Assembly: GCA_019422065.1 (NCBI GenBank)
Contig: JAHZEA010000001.1
Coordinates: 1-64,000, forward strand
Direction: 5' to 3'
DNA length: 64,000 nucleotides
From: Lachnospiraceae bacterium
Lineage (GTDB): Bacteria; Bacillota; Clostridia; Lachnospirales; Anaerotignaceae
Every line of letters begins with the position of its first letter. The stretch's first letter is position 1. Positions 7,890 through 17,365 of the stretch are shown here, piece by piece. The notes beneath the pieces were generated by a model. The model was not told the origin of the DNA, searched no databases, and saw only the letters and a program-made list of their open reading frames with translations. Made by a program: the position numbers and the translations under genes.

Positions 7890-9641
7890 TTAACTTAAAG
7901 CATAAGTCTTTTTGTATTCATCATACATCTGTTTAAACTCAGCATCTCCGCCGGCCTTAATATCAGTAATATAACCGTGGGTATCAAAGCTTCCCCTGTT
8001 TACCTCTATTATAGCAAGGGCCACATTAGAGCAATGGTCGGCTATACGCTCATAGTTGTTTATTAAATCCGAAAGCACAAAGCCAAGCTCTATTGTACAT
8101 TCACCCACTTTAAGCCTTTCAACATGCCTGTTTTTAATTATTCTTGTAAGGTCGTTTACTACCTGCTCCAAAGGCTCAACACGCTTAGAAAGCTCTGTGT
8201 CGTTTTTGCTGAATGCTTCAACAGAAACATCAACTATCTTTCTAACTGCTTCTTCAAGAACATTAAGCTCAATTTTAGCTTCACTTGAAAACTCAATAGA
8301 CTTGCTGTTCATTTCCTGTGCGGCTTTTTTAATGTTAACGGCATGGTCGCTTATACGTTCAAAGTCGCCAATTGTATGCAGTATTCTTGAAATCTTCCTG
8401 CTGTCTTCATCTGACATATCTTTGTTAGAGAGCTTAACCAAATATGTGCCTAAAACGTCTTCATACTTGTCAACCTCTGTTTCCAGTTCTTCTATGTCTT
8501 TTATTTTATGCTCGTCATAATTTTTAATAACAGAAATAGCCTTTTCTATAGATAATTGAGCTGTTTTAGCCATTTTAACAGCCATAGACTCACTCTGACT
8601 TACCGCAACAGAAGGCGCTGTAAAAAATCTCTCATCAAGAACAATGCTTTCCTGTTCTTTCTCGTTTTTATCTTTAACAGTCATACATGCCAGTTTAACT
8701 AAGAATTTTGAAAATGGCAGCATAACGGCTGTTGCCACAACATTAAATAATGTGTGAACTACTGCTATGCCCATTTGAGAAACCGACTCATCAATAAAAT
8801 CAAAGCCTATAATAGCCTTTAAAATATAAAACAAAAAAAGGAAAACAATAACACCTATAATGTTAAAGTATAAATGAACAGCTGCTGCTCTTTTGGCGCC
8901 TTTGTTAGCACCTATTGACGATAAAATAGCAGTTATACATGTACCTATGTTCTGACCCATAATAATAGGTATTGCGTTGCCGTAAGTAATGGCGCCTGTA
9001 ACTGAAAGAGCCTGAAGTATACCTACAGAAGCAGATGATGACTGTATAATAGCCGTAAGTATAGCACCGGCTAAAATTCCAAGTATAGGGTTTGTAAAAA
9101 GTGTAAATAACCTTGTAAACTCAGGAACATTAGTAAGCGGCTCAACAGCGTTTGACATCTGTTCCATACCAAACATAAGCACAGCAAAGCCTAAAAGTAT
9201 AGTGCCTATGTTTTTCTTTTTGTCGCTTTTGGAACTCATAAAAAGTATAATACCAATAACGGCAAGTATAGGTGTAAAAGATGTTGGCTTAAGCAGCTTC
9301 ATAAATAAGCTGTCACCGCTTATGCCCGAAAGGCTCAGTATCCATGCTGTTACTGTTGTACCTACATTGGCACCCATTATAATGCCTACCGCCTGCCTCA
9401 GCTCCATAATTCCGGCGTTAACAAAGCCTACAACCATAACCGTTGTAGCTGATGACGACTGGATAACGGCTGTTACACCAAGACCTAAAAGAAATCCCTT
9501 AACGGGATTATCGGTAAGCTTTTCCAAAAGAACCTGTAATTTGTTTCCGGCCTGTCTTTCAAGTCCCTTGCCCATTATGTCCATACCAAAAAGGAACATG
9601 GCAAGTCCGCCAAAAAGAGATAGTACTCCAAAAATGTCCAT
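7890..9641 (-). CDS. Na/Pi cotransporter family protein with PhoU-like tail
   Basis: This 583-residue membrane protein takes up (or balances) phosphate using sodium. Residues 1-330 carry two inverted Na_Pi_cotrans repeats, each with the hallmark QSSSA motif (AVIQSSSATTVM near 60, AIIQSSSASVGI near 200). Residues about 350-560 form a PhoU-like helical domain in the cytoplasm. This fused layout is the common bacterial NptA/YjbB type. It is the last phosphate gene of the element and has a separate promoter with a three-repeat Pho box at 9734-9761. Confidence 0.9.
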   Translation of the reverse strand: MDIFGVLSLFGGLAMFLFGMDIMGKGLERQAGNKLQVLLEKLTDNPVKGFLLGLGVTAVIQSSSATTVMVVGFVNAGIMELRQAVGIIMGANVGTTVTAWILSLSGISGDSLFMKLLKPTSFTPILAVIGIILFMSSKSDKKKNIGTILLGFAVLMFGMEQMSNAVEPLTNVPEFTRLFTLFTNPILGILAGAILTAIIQSSSASVGILQALSVTGAITYGNAIPIIMGQNIGTCITAILSSIGANKGAKRAAAVHLYFNIIGVIVFLFLFYILKAIIGFDFIDESVSQMGIAVVHTLFNVVATAVMLPFSKFLVKLACMTVKDKNEKEQESIVLDERFFTAPSVAVSQSESMAVKMAKTAQLSIEKAISVIKNYDEHKIKDIEELETEVDKYEDVLGTYLVKLSNKDMSDEDSRKISRILHTIGDFERISDHAVNIKKAAQEMNSKSIEFSSEAKIELNVLEEAVRKIVDVSVEAFSKNDTELSKRVEPLEQVVNDLTRIIKNRHVERLKVGECTIELGFVLSDLINNYERIADHCSNVALAIIEVNRGSFDTHGYITDIKAGGDAEFKQMYDEYKKTYALS

Positions 9642-9733
9642 TTTAAACCCCCGTTTTTAACATAACTGATAACTTTCATATTTTTACATATTTTTATTTT
9701 ACTTTAAACAAAATGCACAATAAAGCATATTTT

Positions 9734-9761
9734 TGTAAAATGAATGTTAAATCTATGTAAA
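9734..9761 (-). promoter_or_regulatory. Pho box upstream of the Na/Pi cotransporter
   Basis: On the minus strand TTTACA, TTAACA and TTTACA follow each other with exactly 5 bases between, giving an 11-bp period. This is the direct-repeat pattern bound by PhoP-type regulators (TTAACA-N5-TTAACA in Bacillus). The regulator would be the PhoP of the same element. Confidence 0.7.
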
Positions 9762-9773
9762 ATAATAAAAAGA

Positions 9774-9803
9774 GCCATAACAAACTTTTACGTTTATTAT
9801 GGC
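9774..9803 (-). terminator. Terminator after phoR
   Basis: A 12-bp stem GCCATAATAAAC / GTTTGTTATGGC (one G-T pair) with a 6-base loop, followed on the minus strand by TCTTTTTATTATTTT. Confidence 0.8.
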
Positions 9804-9848
9804 CCTATATTTATGTTTTAAGTCATGTTTTGTTAAAACTTTCCCTCT

Positions 9849-11507
9849 TTAAACACATTTAAACGTTATAGTAACGGTAGTTCCCTTGCCTAATGCACTA
9901 TGCATATCAATTTTTGCATCATGTATAGCAGCGCCGTGCTTAACTATTGAAAGACCAAGGCCTGTGCCGCCTATTTCTTTTGAATGGCTCTTATCCACTC
10001 TGTAAAATCTCTCAAAAACTCTCTCCTGCTCATCGTAAGAAATACCTATGCCGGTGTCAGATACTGAAAAAACAGCATTGTCGCCATCTTTAACAAGTGA
10101 AATATCCACACTTCCCCCGTCTACATTGTATTTAACAGCATTGTCACAAAGGTTAAATGCTATTTCTTCCAGTATAGAAGGTATGCCGCTTATTACACAG
10201 CTTTCAGTAGATAAGTTAACGGATATATTACGCTTTTTGGCCTCTTCCAAAACAGCCTGAGACGCTCTTTTGGCTATTGCCTGTAAATCCACATCAACCT
10301 TTTCACTGCTGAAACTGTTTTCATCCATTTTAGAAAGCCGCAGTATATCACCCACAAGTGTAATAAGCCTTTGCGCTTCGTTATATATGTTAGTGGCAAA
10401 ATGCGGAATGTCCTCCGGCTTTATAAGTCCGTTTTTCATAATCTCTGCTGTGCCGGAAATAGTTGTAAGCGGTGTTTTAAGCTCATGTGAAACATTAGCC
10501 GTAAACTCACGCCTGAAAGACTCTCTTTCTTCCTTTTCCGAAACATCCAGTATTATAATAACGGCACCTATTACATTGCTTTCTTGGTATACCGGGTTAG
10601 CCAAAAGATGATAAGTTTTATCATCCAGCTTCATCATCTGCTCGTTATGCTTGCCATTTAAGGCAAGGTCTATTGCCTTGCAGAAACTTTCGCTTCTGTT
10701 AAGCTCAAGAACGTTTTTGTTTTCCACATTGCCTTTAATGCCTAAAAGATTTAAAGCGCTTTGGTTGTGTGAAAGTATTTTAGCCAGATTATCAACAACA
10801 AGAAATCCTTCGCTCATATTCTCCGTAATAGTGCTGAATTCCTCCCTCTGCCTTTTAAGTTCTCCCATGTTTTTAGAAATTTCTCGGTTTTGATGCGCAA
10901 TACGCTTTAAAAGCGGCGTAATTTCGTCATACGAAACCGCATTTTCCGGATGTTCAAGGTCAATCTCGTTTAAAGGCTTAACAATTCTTTTAGATACATG
11001 ATAAGTTATAATTGCCGAAATTATGAAAGCCGCAAACAGCACAACAAGTATAGGCCTTGTCATGCCCACAAGTATTATCCAAATTGAATACTGTGTAGCC
11101 GCAACCCTAATAACGGAACCATCCGTAAGCCTTAAAGCATAATAAATTGTTTTTTCGGATAATGTATTTGAATACCTTATACTTCTGCCTACAGATGACT
11201 CAATGGCTTCTTTAAACTCAATACGGTCTGAATGATTATCCATCTGTGCCGGGTCTGCTACACTGTCGTATAATACTGTACCGTCGCTGTCTATCCATGT
11301 AATTCTGTGAGTTTTGGAATTAAGCCCTTCCAAGTAATCCATGCCCTGCATCTCAACTCCGCGGGCAATATATACTGCTTCCTGAGATAACTCATTTGTA
11401 TACTGCTTGTCAAAATACGCGTAAAGCACTCCCATTATTACGGCTATACAAGATATAACCATAAAAATGGCAACGCTTACGGTTGCCCTGAATATACGGC
11501 TTTTCAA
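9849..11507 (-). CDS. phoR: Phosphate sensor histidine kinase PhoR
   Basis: This 552-residue membrane kinase senses phosphate status, probably through PstSCAB-PhoU, and phosphorylates PhoP. Domains in order: transmembrane helix 12-32, extracytoplasmic sensor 33-140, second helix about 143-168, PAS domain about 222-325, HisKA with phospho-acceptor His341 (ANVSHELKTPL), and HATPase_c with the GTGLGLSIVKH G2 box. The start is a TTG overlapping the phoP stop as TTGA, with GGAGG 8 bases before it. It is the final gene of the pst-pho transcript, ahead of the terminator at 9774. Confidence 0.92.
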   Translation of the reverse strand: MKSRIFRATVSVAIFMVISCIAVIMGVLYAYFDKQYTNELSQEAVYIARGVEMQGMDYLEGLNSKTHRITWIDSDGTVLYDSVADPAQMDNHSDRIEFKEAIESSVGRSIRYSNTLSEKTIYYALRLTDGSVIRVAATQYSIWIILVGMTRPILVVLFAAFIISAIITYHVSKRIVKPLNEIDLEHPENAVSYDEITPLLKRIAHQNREISKNMGELKRQREEFSTITENMSEGFLVVDNLAKILSHNQSALNLLGIKGNVENKNVLELNRSESFCKAIDLALNGKHNEQMMKLDDKTYHLLANPVYQESNVIGAVIIILDVSEKEERESFRREFTANVSHELKTPLTTISGTAEIMKNGLIKPEDIPHFATNIYNEAQRLITLVGDILRLSKMDENSFSSEKVDVDLQAIAKRASQAVLEEAKKRNISVNLSTESCVISGIPSILEEIAFNLCDNAVKYNVDGGSVDISLVKDGDNAVFSVSDTGIGISYDEQERVFERFYRVDKSHSKEIGGTGLGLSIVKHGAAIHDAKIDMHSALGKGTTVTITFKCV

Positions 11508-12187
11508 ACGGTCTCGCCTCCTATGCGGTATCCCGCTCCTCTTACGGTTTCAATAAGGCTTCCGCATTTGCCAAGCTTCTGCCTGAGTGTTCTTATATGC
11601 ACATCAACAGTGCGGCTTTCACCGTCGTACTCATAGCCCCAAATTTCGTAAAGCAGCTGGTCACGGCTGAAAACAAAGCCCTGTTTTTTAATCATAAGGC
11701 ATAAAAGATTAAACTCTTTAATTGTTAATGTTACATTTTCGCCAGCAACTTTTACAATGTGCTTAGCAGGATTAACGTATAAATCCCCCAGCTCGTAAGA
11801 CTCACCTGAGCTGTCCTCAGTTTTTTTTGCACGTCTTAATATAGCCTTTACACGGCTTACCAGCTCCATCATGCCAAAAGGCTTTGAAATATAGTCATCG
11901 GCACCACCGTCAAGACCCACAACCTTGTCGTACTCAGTAACCTTGGCAGTTATAATAATAACCGGCAGGTTTTCCGTTTCCGGCCTGCTTCTGAGTTTTT
12001 TAAGTATGCTTAAACCGTCTTCCTCCGGCAGCATAATATCCAAAAGCACTAAATCCGGCATTGTCTCATTTATTTTCTTCCAGAAAAGGGAAGGCTTAGA
12101 AAAGCCCTCCGCCTCAAGACCAGAATTATTAAGTGTATAATTAACAAGTTCCCTTATTCTTGTGTCATCTTCCAGAATGTAAATCAT
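11504..12187 (-). CDS. phoP: Phosphate response regulator PhoP/PhoB
   Basis: This is a 227-residue OmpR-family regulator. The receiver domain (1-120) has the acidic pair at 7-8, phospho-acceptor Asp50 in LVLLDIMLP and Lys in SKPFG; the winged-helix domain (about 130-225) binds direct-repeat Pho boxes. It should activate pstS and the Na/Pi cotransporter when phosphate is low. The gene starts in an ATGA overlap with the phoU stop and ends in a TTGA overlap with phoR, so all three are translationally coupled. Confidence 0.93.
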   Translation of the reverse strand: MIYILEDDTRIRELVNYTLNNSGLEAEGFSKPSLFWKKINETMPDLVLLDIMLPEEDGLSILKKLRSRPETENLPVIIITAKVTEYDKVVGLDGGADDYISKPFGMMELVSRVKAILRRAKKTEDSSGESYELGDLYVNPAKHIVKVAGENVTLTIKEFNLLCLMIKKQGFVFSRDQLLYEIWGYEYDGESRTVDVHIRTLRQKLGKCGSLIETVRGAGYRIGGETV

Positions 12188-12840
12188 ATTTCTCCCTTTC
12201 TGTGGGTACCAGTAAGCGAATACTCAACCCACTCGGCTATATTTACGGCATGATCTCCTATACGCTCAATATATTTGGCAATCATCAAAATGTCAATATA
12301 ATCTTTACTTCTTTCTTTATCTTCTCTTACAGCCTTAATAAGTTCGTCTTTTATTTTGTCAAAGCCACGGTCTACTTCATCATCCATATTAATAACCGCC
12401 TCAGCAAGCTGGGAATCTTTCTGCACAAAAGAATCTACGCTTTTAGTAACCATTTTAAGTGCTGTTTCAGACATAGCCTTAATATGTATTTTGTTCTCAT
12501 AATCAGTGCCTTCCATATTAACAGCTATATCTGCTATATCCTGAGCCTGATCGCCTATTCTTTCCATATCAGAAATCATTTTTATAGCAGATGAAATAAG
12601 CCTTAAATCTCCGGCTACCGGCTGCTGGCGTAGTATAAGCTTCATGCATAAATCTTCTATGTCACGTTCTTTAGCGTCTATTTCCTTTTCCAGTTTGCTG
12701 GCTATAGGCGCTTTGCTCTTATCATGCATAAAGAACACCTCAAGAGCCGAAGTAACGGCCCTTTCACAAAGTGCACCCATTTTTATAAGCTCTGTGTTAA
12801 GGTAGCTTAACTCATCATCAAAACGTGCTCTAATACTCAT
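12184..12840 (-). CDS. phoU: Phosphate signalling protein PhoU
   Basis: PhoU links the PstSCAB transporter to PhoR and represses the Pho response when phosphate is plentiful. The protein, 218 residues from the ATG at 12840, shows two PhoU three-helix repeats with the metal-binding ExxxD motifs (KMISDMERIGDQAQDIA and MIAKYIERIGDHAVNIA). A GGGAGG lies upstream inside the pstB end. The gene follows pstB by a single base and overlaps phoP by 4 bases. Confidence 0.93.
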   Translation of the reverse strand: MSIRARFDDELSYLNTELIKMGALCERAVTSALEVFFMHDKSKAPIASKLEKEIDAKERDIEDLCMKLILRQQPVAGDLRLISSAIKMISDMERIGDQAQDIADIAVNMEGTDYENKIHIKAMSETALKMVTKSVDSFVQKDSQLAEAVINMDDEVDRGFDKIKDELIKAVREDKERSKDYIDILMIAKYIERIGDHAVNIAEWVEYSLTGTHRKGEI

Positions 12841-12841
12841 A

Positions 12842-13624
12842 TCAGCCAAACCTCCCTGTTATATAGTCCTCTGTTCTCTTATCCGTAGGCATAGAGAATA
12901 TTTTTTCTGTAGAGTCCATCTCAACCATTTCGCCTAAAAGGAAAAATGCTGTTTTATCGGAAATTCTGGCTGCCTGCTGCATATTGTGCGTAACCATTAT
13001 AATAGTATAATTCTTTTTAAGCTCCATAGCAAGCTCCTCTATTTTAGATGTGGAAATAGGGTCAAGGGCACTTGTAGGCTCATCCATTAAAAGCACTTCC
13101 GGCTCAACTGCTAAAGCTCTAGCTATGCAAAGCCTCTGCTGCTGACCGCCGCTCATTCCAAGGGCGCTTTTTTTAAGTCTGTCTTTAACCTCATCCCAAA
13201 TAGCCGCACCTCTTAAAGATTTCTCAACAATATCGTCTAATTTAACTTTAGAGCGTATGCCGTGGGTTCTTGGGCCGTAAGCTATGTTGTCGTAAATGCT
13301 CATGGCAAAAGGATTAGGCTTCTGAAAAACCATACCTACTCTTTTTCTTAAAATATTAACGTCCATTTTGCCGTAAATATCTTCACCGTCAAGAGTAACC
13401 TTACCAACTATTTTACATCCCTCAACTAAATCGTTCATTCTGTTTAAAGACTTTAAAAGTGTACTTTTTCCACAGCCTGAAGGGCCTATAAAAGCTGTAA
13501 TCTCTTTTTCCTTTATGCTCATGTTTATGTCCTTTAAAGCCTTAAAATTACCGTAATATAAATCAAGGTTTTCAACCTTAAACTTTTCTTTTGCATTGTT
13601 TGCGTTAACAGTATTATTATCCAT
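12842..13624 (-). CDS. pstB: Phosphate ABC transporter ATPase PstB
   Basis: PstB is the cytoplasmic ATPase of the high-affinity phosphate importer. The 260-residue protein has Walker A (GPSGCGKST), Q-loop (VFQKPNPF, typical of PstB), signature SGGQQQRLCIA and Walker B (LLMDEPTSALD). The start chosen is the ATG at 13624 because AGAGGTGA sits just before it; a longer frame reaches 13663 without one. It follows pstA within the operon and precedes phoU by one base. Confidence 0.95.
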   Translation of the reverse strand: MDNNTVNANNAKEKFKVENLDLYYGNFKALKDINMSIKEKEITAFIGPSGCGKSTLLKSLNRMNDLVEGCKIVGKVTLDGEDIYGKMDVNILRKRVGMVFQKPNPFAMSIYDNIAYGPRTHGIRSKVKLDDIVEKSLRGAAIWDEVKDRLKKSALGMSGGQQQRLCIARALAVEPEVLLMDEPTSALDPISTSKIEELAMELKKNYTIIMVTHNMQQAARISDKTAFFLLGEMVEMDSTEKIFSMPTDKRTEDYITGRFG

Positions 13625-13646
13625 TTTATCACCTCTTAACCCCTGT

Positions 13647-14576
13647 TTATCTGTTCTTAACAATGGTCTTTGCTAATTTAGATGAAACAGCGTTTATAAC
13701 TATAACCATAACAAGTATTATAACTGCCGTTGCGTAAGCCTGCTCCATATACAAGCCTTCTGTAAGAAGTGAATACATGTGTACGGCAAGTGTTCTTGTA
13801 GATGAGAAAATATCACTAGGTACAGCAGCTTTTGTTCCGGCAGTAAATATAAGCGCTGCCGTTTCACCTACTATACGGCCTGTACTAAGCACAATACCAG
13901 AGAATATACCCGGTATAGCTGAAGGCAATACAATTCTGAAAACTGTTCTAAGCTTTCCGGCACCAAGGCCAAAGCTTCCTTCTCTGAATGAATCCGGTAC
14001 AGCCTTAAGCGCTTCCTCTGTAGTTCTCATAATTGTAGGCAGTACCATTATGGCAAGTGTAAGTACACCGCCTATAAATGTATAACCCCATTTAAAAGCC
14101 GAGGCAAACATAAGGAAACCAAAAAGTCCGTAAACTATAGACGGAATACCTGCAAGTGTTTCTGTTGTAATACGCACAACTGAAACCAGTTTGCTTCCTT
14201 TTTTAGCATACTCTACAAGATAAACAGCTGAAAATACACCAATTGGCACAGCTATTATAAGGGTTGCAAATGTCATAAGGAATGTATTTATTATAGATGG
14301 CATCATAGACACATTTTCTGTTGTGTATTCCCATTCAAAAAGCTCCGGCTTAATGTTTGGTATGCCTTTTACAAATATGTAGCCTATAAGCAGTAAAAAA
14401 ACAAGTATAGTAATAAGCGCCGCAAGGCTTACAAGGGCTAAAAGGAAAAATGAAAAAGGCCTGTTCTTATAGCTGTTAGCCCTGTCTTTTAAAGTTACTT
14501 TGTTTATAGCCTCTATTTTAAGGCTCATATCCTGTGGAGTAAAATTCCCCTCAGGCAGCTTTCCTACAGCTTCCAT
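13647..14576 (-). CDS. pstA: Phosphate ABC transporter permease PstA
   Basis: PstA is one of the two membrane channels of the phosphate importer. The 309-residue protein has a long cytoplasmic N-terminus of about 40 residues, then six transmembrane helices; the coupling-helix EAA loop (EALKAVPDSFREGSFGLGAGKLRTV, first part) is clear near residue 190-205. Its ribosome site GGAGAG lies in the last codons of pstC, four bases away. The long N-terminal arm is unusual compared with E. coli PstA but seen in Clostridia. Confidence 0.93.
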   Translation of the reverse strand: MEAVGKLPEGNFTPQDMSLKIEAINKVTLKDRANSYKNRPFSFFLLALVSLAALITILVFLLLIGYIFVKGIPNIKPELFEWEYTTENVSMMPSIINTFLMTFATLIIAVPIGVFSAVYLVEYAKKGSKLVSVVRITTETLAGIPSIVYGLFGFLMFASAFKWGYTFIGGVLTLAIMVLPTIMRTTEEALKAVPDSFREGSFGLGAGKLRTVFRIVLPSAIPGIFSGIVLSTGRIVGETAALIFTAGTKAAVPSDIFSSTRTLAVHMYSLLTEGLYMEQAYATAVIILVMVIVINAVSSKLAKTIVKNR

Positions 14577-14580
14577 TTAT

Positions 14581-15426
14581 TTATCTCTCCTTTTTAATAA
14601 CAGAAAACAAAAGATTTATTATAAGTATAAACACAAAAAGCACAACGCCCGTACCTATAAGGGCTTCTCTGTGCAAACCTGTGGCATATCCCATTTCCAT
14701 AACAATGTTAGATGTCATTGTTCTAACACCGCTTAACACAGATGTAGGTATAATTGTCTGATTTCCGGCAACTATTATAACCGCCATTGTTTCGCCTATG
14801 GCACGGCCTACACCAAGAATAATACCGGCTAATATACCGCTTTTAGCCGCCGGTACAACAGCTCTAAATACAGCCTGTTCGTGAGTATCACCAAGGGCAA
14901 GAGCACCTTCATAATAACTTTCAGGTACACTTCTTACTGCGTCTTCAGAAACGCTTATTATAGTAGGCAGTATCATAATACCCAGAAGAAGTGAGGCTGT
15001 AAGCACGCCTTTACCGTTTGTTCCAAATATATCCTGAATTACAGGCACAATAACAACCAAACCAAAAAAACCATAAACTATAGACGGAATACCCGCAAGA
15101 AGGCCTATGGCCGGCTTCATTACGGAATATAACTTTTTAGGGCAGAACCTTGCCATAAATACAGCACAAAGCACACCAACCGGCACACCTACTATAATGG
15201 CACCTGCTGTTACATATATGCTGCCAATAATCATAGGGAAAATTCCGTAAAAACCGTTAGACGGCTTCCATGTCATGCCAAAAAGGAATTTAAAAACTCC
15301 TATTTCGGCAATGGCAGGTATGCCGTTTACAAACATAAAAAAACAAATAAGTATTGTAGATAATATAGAGACACAGGCTGCTATAAGAAATACAAACTTC
15401 ATTAAGCCTTCTCTTACTTCATTCAT
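14581..15426 (-). CDS. pstC: Phosphate ABC transporter permease PstC
   Basis: PstC pairs with PstA in the membrane. The 281-residue protein has six transmembrane helices and the EAA loop SVPESYYEGALALGDTHEQ near residue 165-183. The intergenic distance to the HAD phosphatase gene is only 7 bases and its weak ribosome site (GAGGT) lies in the end of that gene, so the two are co-transcribed. Confidence 0.93.
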   Translation of the reverse strand: MNEVREGLMKFVFLIAACVSILSTILICFFMFVNGIPAIAEIGVFKFLFGMTWKPSNGFYGIFPMIIGSIYVTAGAIIVGVPVGVLCAVFMARFCPKKLYSVMKPAIGLLAGIPSIVYGFFGLVVIVPVIQDIFGTNGKGVLTASLLLGIMILPTIISVSEDAVRSVPESYYEGALALGDTHEQAVFRAVVPAAKSGILAGIILGVGRAIGETMAVIIVAGNQTIIPTSVLSGVRTMTSNIVMEMGYATGLHREALIGTGVVLFVFILIINLLFSVIKKER

Positions 15427-15433
15427 AATTTAC

Positions 15434-16219
15434 TCAAACCTCATTTCCATCGGCTATATCTCCAACGTTATTTGCAATTACCCTCGGACCGTAAGGGAAA
15501 TCTTTAAGCATCTCTCTTGATGTAACACCTGTAAGCACAAGGCATGTATCAAGACCAGTTTCTATTCCCGCAATTATGTCACTGTCCATTCTGTCGCCTA
15601 CAATGGCGGCTTCTTCCGAGTGTACGTTAAGCATTCTTAAAGCCGTACGCATAATAAGCGGATTAGGCTTTCCAACAAAATAGGCCTTTTTACCAGAAGC
15701 TATTTCAATAGGTGATATAAGGCTTCGGCATGCTGGCACAAGGCCAAACTCCATAGGCCCGGTAGTATCAGTGTTTGTTCCTATAAGCTTTGCGCCGTTA
15801 TTAACCAGTGTAACGGCTTTTACTATTTTGCTGTAGTTGTAGCTGTCTGTTTCGCCTACTACAACATAGTCCGGATTTCTGTCGTTAGTTGTAATTCCGG
15901 CATCATAAAGAGCATTAAGCAATCCACCTGCGCCTATAACATATGCGCTGGCGTTAGGGTTCTGACTTCTAATAAAAGCTGCCGTTGCAAGGCCGCTGGT
16001 ATAAAATCTGCTTTCATCAACTTCTATACCCATATTGGCCAGTTTCTGCTGATATTCTTTTGGCGTAAGCTGGCTGGAATTAGTAAGGAAAACAAAGTTT
16101 TTGTTTTCGCTGTAAAGCCAGTTAACAAATTTTGTTACACCCGGCAGTATTTTGTTGCCGTGATATATAACACCGTCCATATCACAAATAAAACCTTTTT
16201 TACTTCTAAGCTGTTCCAA
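15434..16219 (-). CDS. HAD-IIA sugar-phosphatase (NagD/AraL type) within the pst operon
   Basis: This 261-residue HAD-superfamily hydrolase has motif I CDMDGVIYHG near residue 14-23, a C2-type cap, motif III Lys in GKPNPLIM and motif IV GDRMDSDI. HAD-IIA enzymes dephosphorylate small sugar phosphates or p-nitrophenyl phosphate; the substrate here is unknown. The start is a TTG at 16219 with GAGG seven bases before it; a longer frame to 16249 lacks one. It sits between pstS and pstC, an unusual place that suggests a role in scavenging phosphate from organic phosphates, though it has no export signal. Confidence 0.85.
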   Translation of the reverse strand: MEQLRSKKGFICDMDGVIYHGNKILPGVTKFVNWLYSENKNFVFLTNSSQLTPKEYQQKLANMGIEVDESRFYTSGLATAAFIRSQNPNASAYVIGAGGLLNALYDAGITTNDRNPDYVVVGETDSYNYSKIVKAVTLVNNGAKLIGTNTDTTGPMEFGLVPACRSLISPIEIASGKKAYFVGKPNPLIMRTALRMLNVHSEEAAIVGDRMDSDIIAGIETGLDTCLVLTGVTSREMLKDFPYGPRVIANNVGDIADGNEV

Positions 16220-16263
16220 AAAAACACCTCTATCTTTTAAAACACACAATGTTTAATAACAAA

Positions 16264-16394
16264 TTAAAGCCTTCAGATAATAAATTATCTTCAGGCTTTA
16301 TATCTTAAGGGAAGACCGCGCTTTTAGGCATAGCCGTTTGTTTTTTTGTATGTGCCGTTTAAAAGCCTGAAAGGTTTTTTTACCTAAGCGCGGT
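16264..16394 (-). promoter_or_regulatory. Two hairpins between pstS and the HAD phosphatase gene
   Basis: The pstS-proximal stem (16315-16328 with 16383-16394) pairs ACCGCGCTTAGG with CCTAAAAGCGCGGT across a two-base bulge. A second stem (about 16266-16299) pairs AAAGCCT plus AGATAAT arms. Neither has a clean T run, so they may act as mRNA stabilisers or partial terminators that let PstS be made in excess over the rest of the operon. This role is inferred from position. Confidence 0.5.
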
Positions 16395-16417
16395 GTATTC
16401 AGTTTAATTTAATTCAA

Positions 16418-17365
16418 TCAGTTTAATTCAGACCAGTCTGTAACAGCACCTGTAAATATGTCTTTAACCTGTGAAGACTCAAGAGCTGAGATTGGGTTTT
16501 CGTTGTTAACAATTATAGCAATACCGTCCATAGCTATAACCTGACCTGTAACACCCTGAGCTGTTTCTTCTTCTTTAATTTCTCTTGAAGCCATACCAAT
16601 ATCACAAATACCTTCAATAGCTGATGTAACACCTGTTGTTGAGTCTGACATCTGAACTTCGATTTCTACATTAGGGTTAATTGCTTTGTAAGCCTCAGCA
16701 AGTTTTTCCATAACAGGAGTTACAGAAGATGAACCAGCTACTGTTACTTTGCCGCTTACCTGTCCGCCTGAAAAAGCACCTGTTGAGCCATTGCTTACAT
16801 AACCGTTTTCCTCAACTACCGCCTGTCCTTCATCACTCATAATAAAGTTGATAAAGTCCTGAGCTGTTTCGCTTACATCGCTTTTTGTTACAATATTAAA
16901 AGGTCTTGCTACCTTATATGTACCGTTTTTAATGTTCTCTACTGTAGCTTCTGTACCGTCAATCTGAAGAGCTTTTACAGAATCGTTAAGTGAGCCAAGT
17001 GATATGTAACCGATAGCTGCTGGGTTGCCTGCTATTGTTGTCATCATAACAGCTGTAGAGTTTGTAATTTCTGCTGTATCAACTGTTTTATCTACTTTGT
17101 TGCCACTCTCGTCTTTTTCTTCAACACCCATAAGCTCAATGAAAGCGCCTCTTGTACCAGAACCGTCTTCTCTTGATACTACAGATATAGCACCTGACAT
17201 ACCCTCTGTGCTTTCACCTGAAGCTGCTGCTGAGCTTTCAGCTGACGCTGCTGATGTAGAAGCAGATGCTGCTGAGCTTTCACCACTTGTTGAGCCGCTT
17301 GAGCAGCCTGCTAAAGAAGCTGCAACACATAAAGCTGCCATACTTAACGCTATTAATTTTTTCAT
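16418..17365 (-). CDS. pstS: Phosphate-binding lipoprotein PstS
   Basis: PstS captures phosphate outside the membrane and hands it to PstCA. The start is the ATG at 17365, with AAGGAG nine bases upstream; the product has 315 residues. A lipoprotein signal ends in the lipobox LAGC near residue 20, followed by a Ser/Ala-rich linker to about residue 50. Phosphate-binding motifs SREDGSGTRGAF and, in the second half, VAGSSSVTPVMEKLA are present. The family is permuted here in the usual Clostridial way, with the SREDGSG half first. It is the first gene of the operon, preceded by a Pho box and a TATAAT. Confidence 0.93.
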   Translation of the reverse strand: MKKLIALSMAALCVAASLAGCSSGSTSGESSAASASTSAASAESSAAASGESTEGMSGAISVVSREDGSGTRGAFIELMGVEEKDESGNKVDKTVDTAEITNSTAVMMTTIAGNPAAIGYISLGSLNDSVKALQIDGTEATVENIKNGTYKVARPFNIVTKSDVSETAQDFINFIMSDEGQAVVEENGYVSNGSTGAFSGGQVSGKVTVAGSSSVTPVMEKLAEAYKAINPNVEIEVQMSDSTTGVTSAIEGICDIGMASREIKEEETAQGVTGQVIAMDGIAIIVNNENPISALESSQVKDIFTGAVTDWSELN

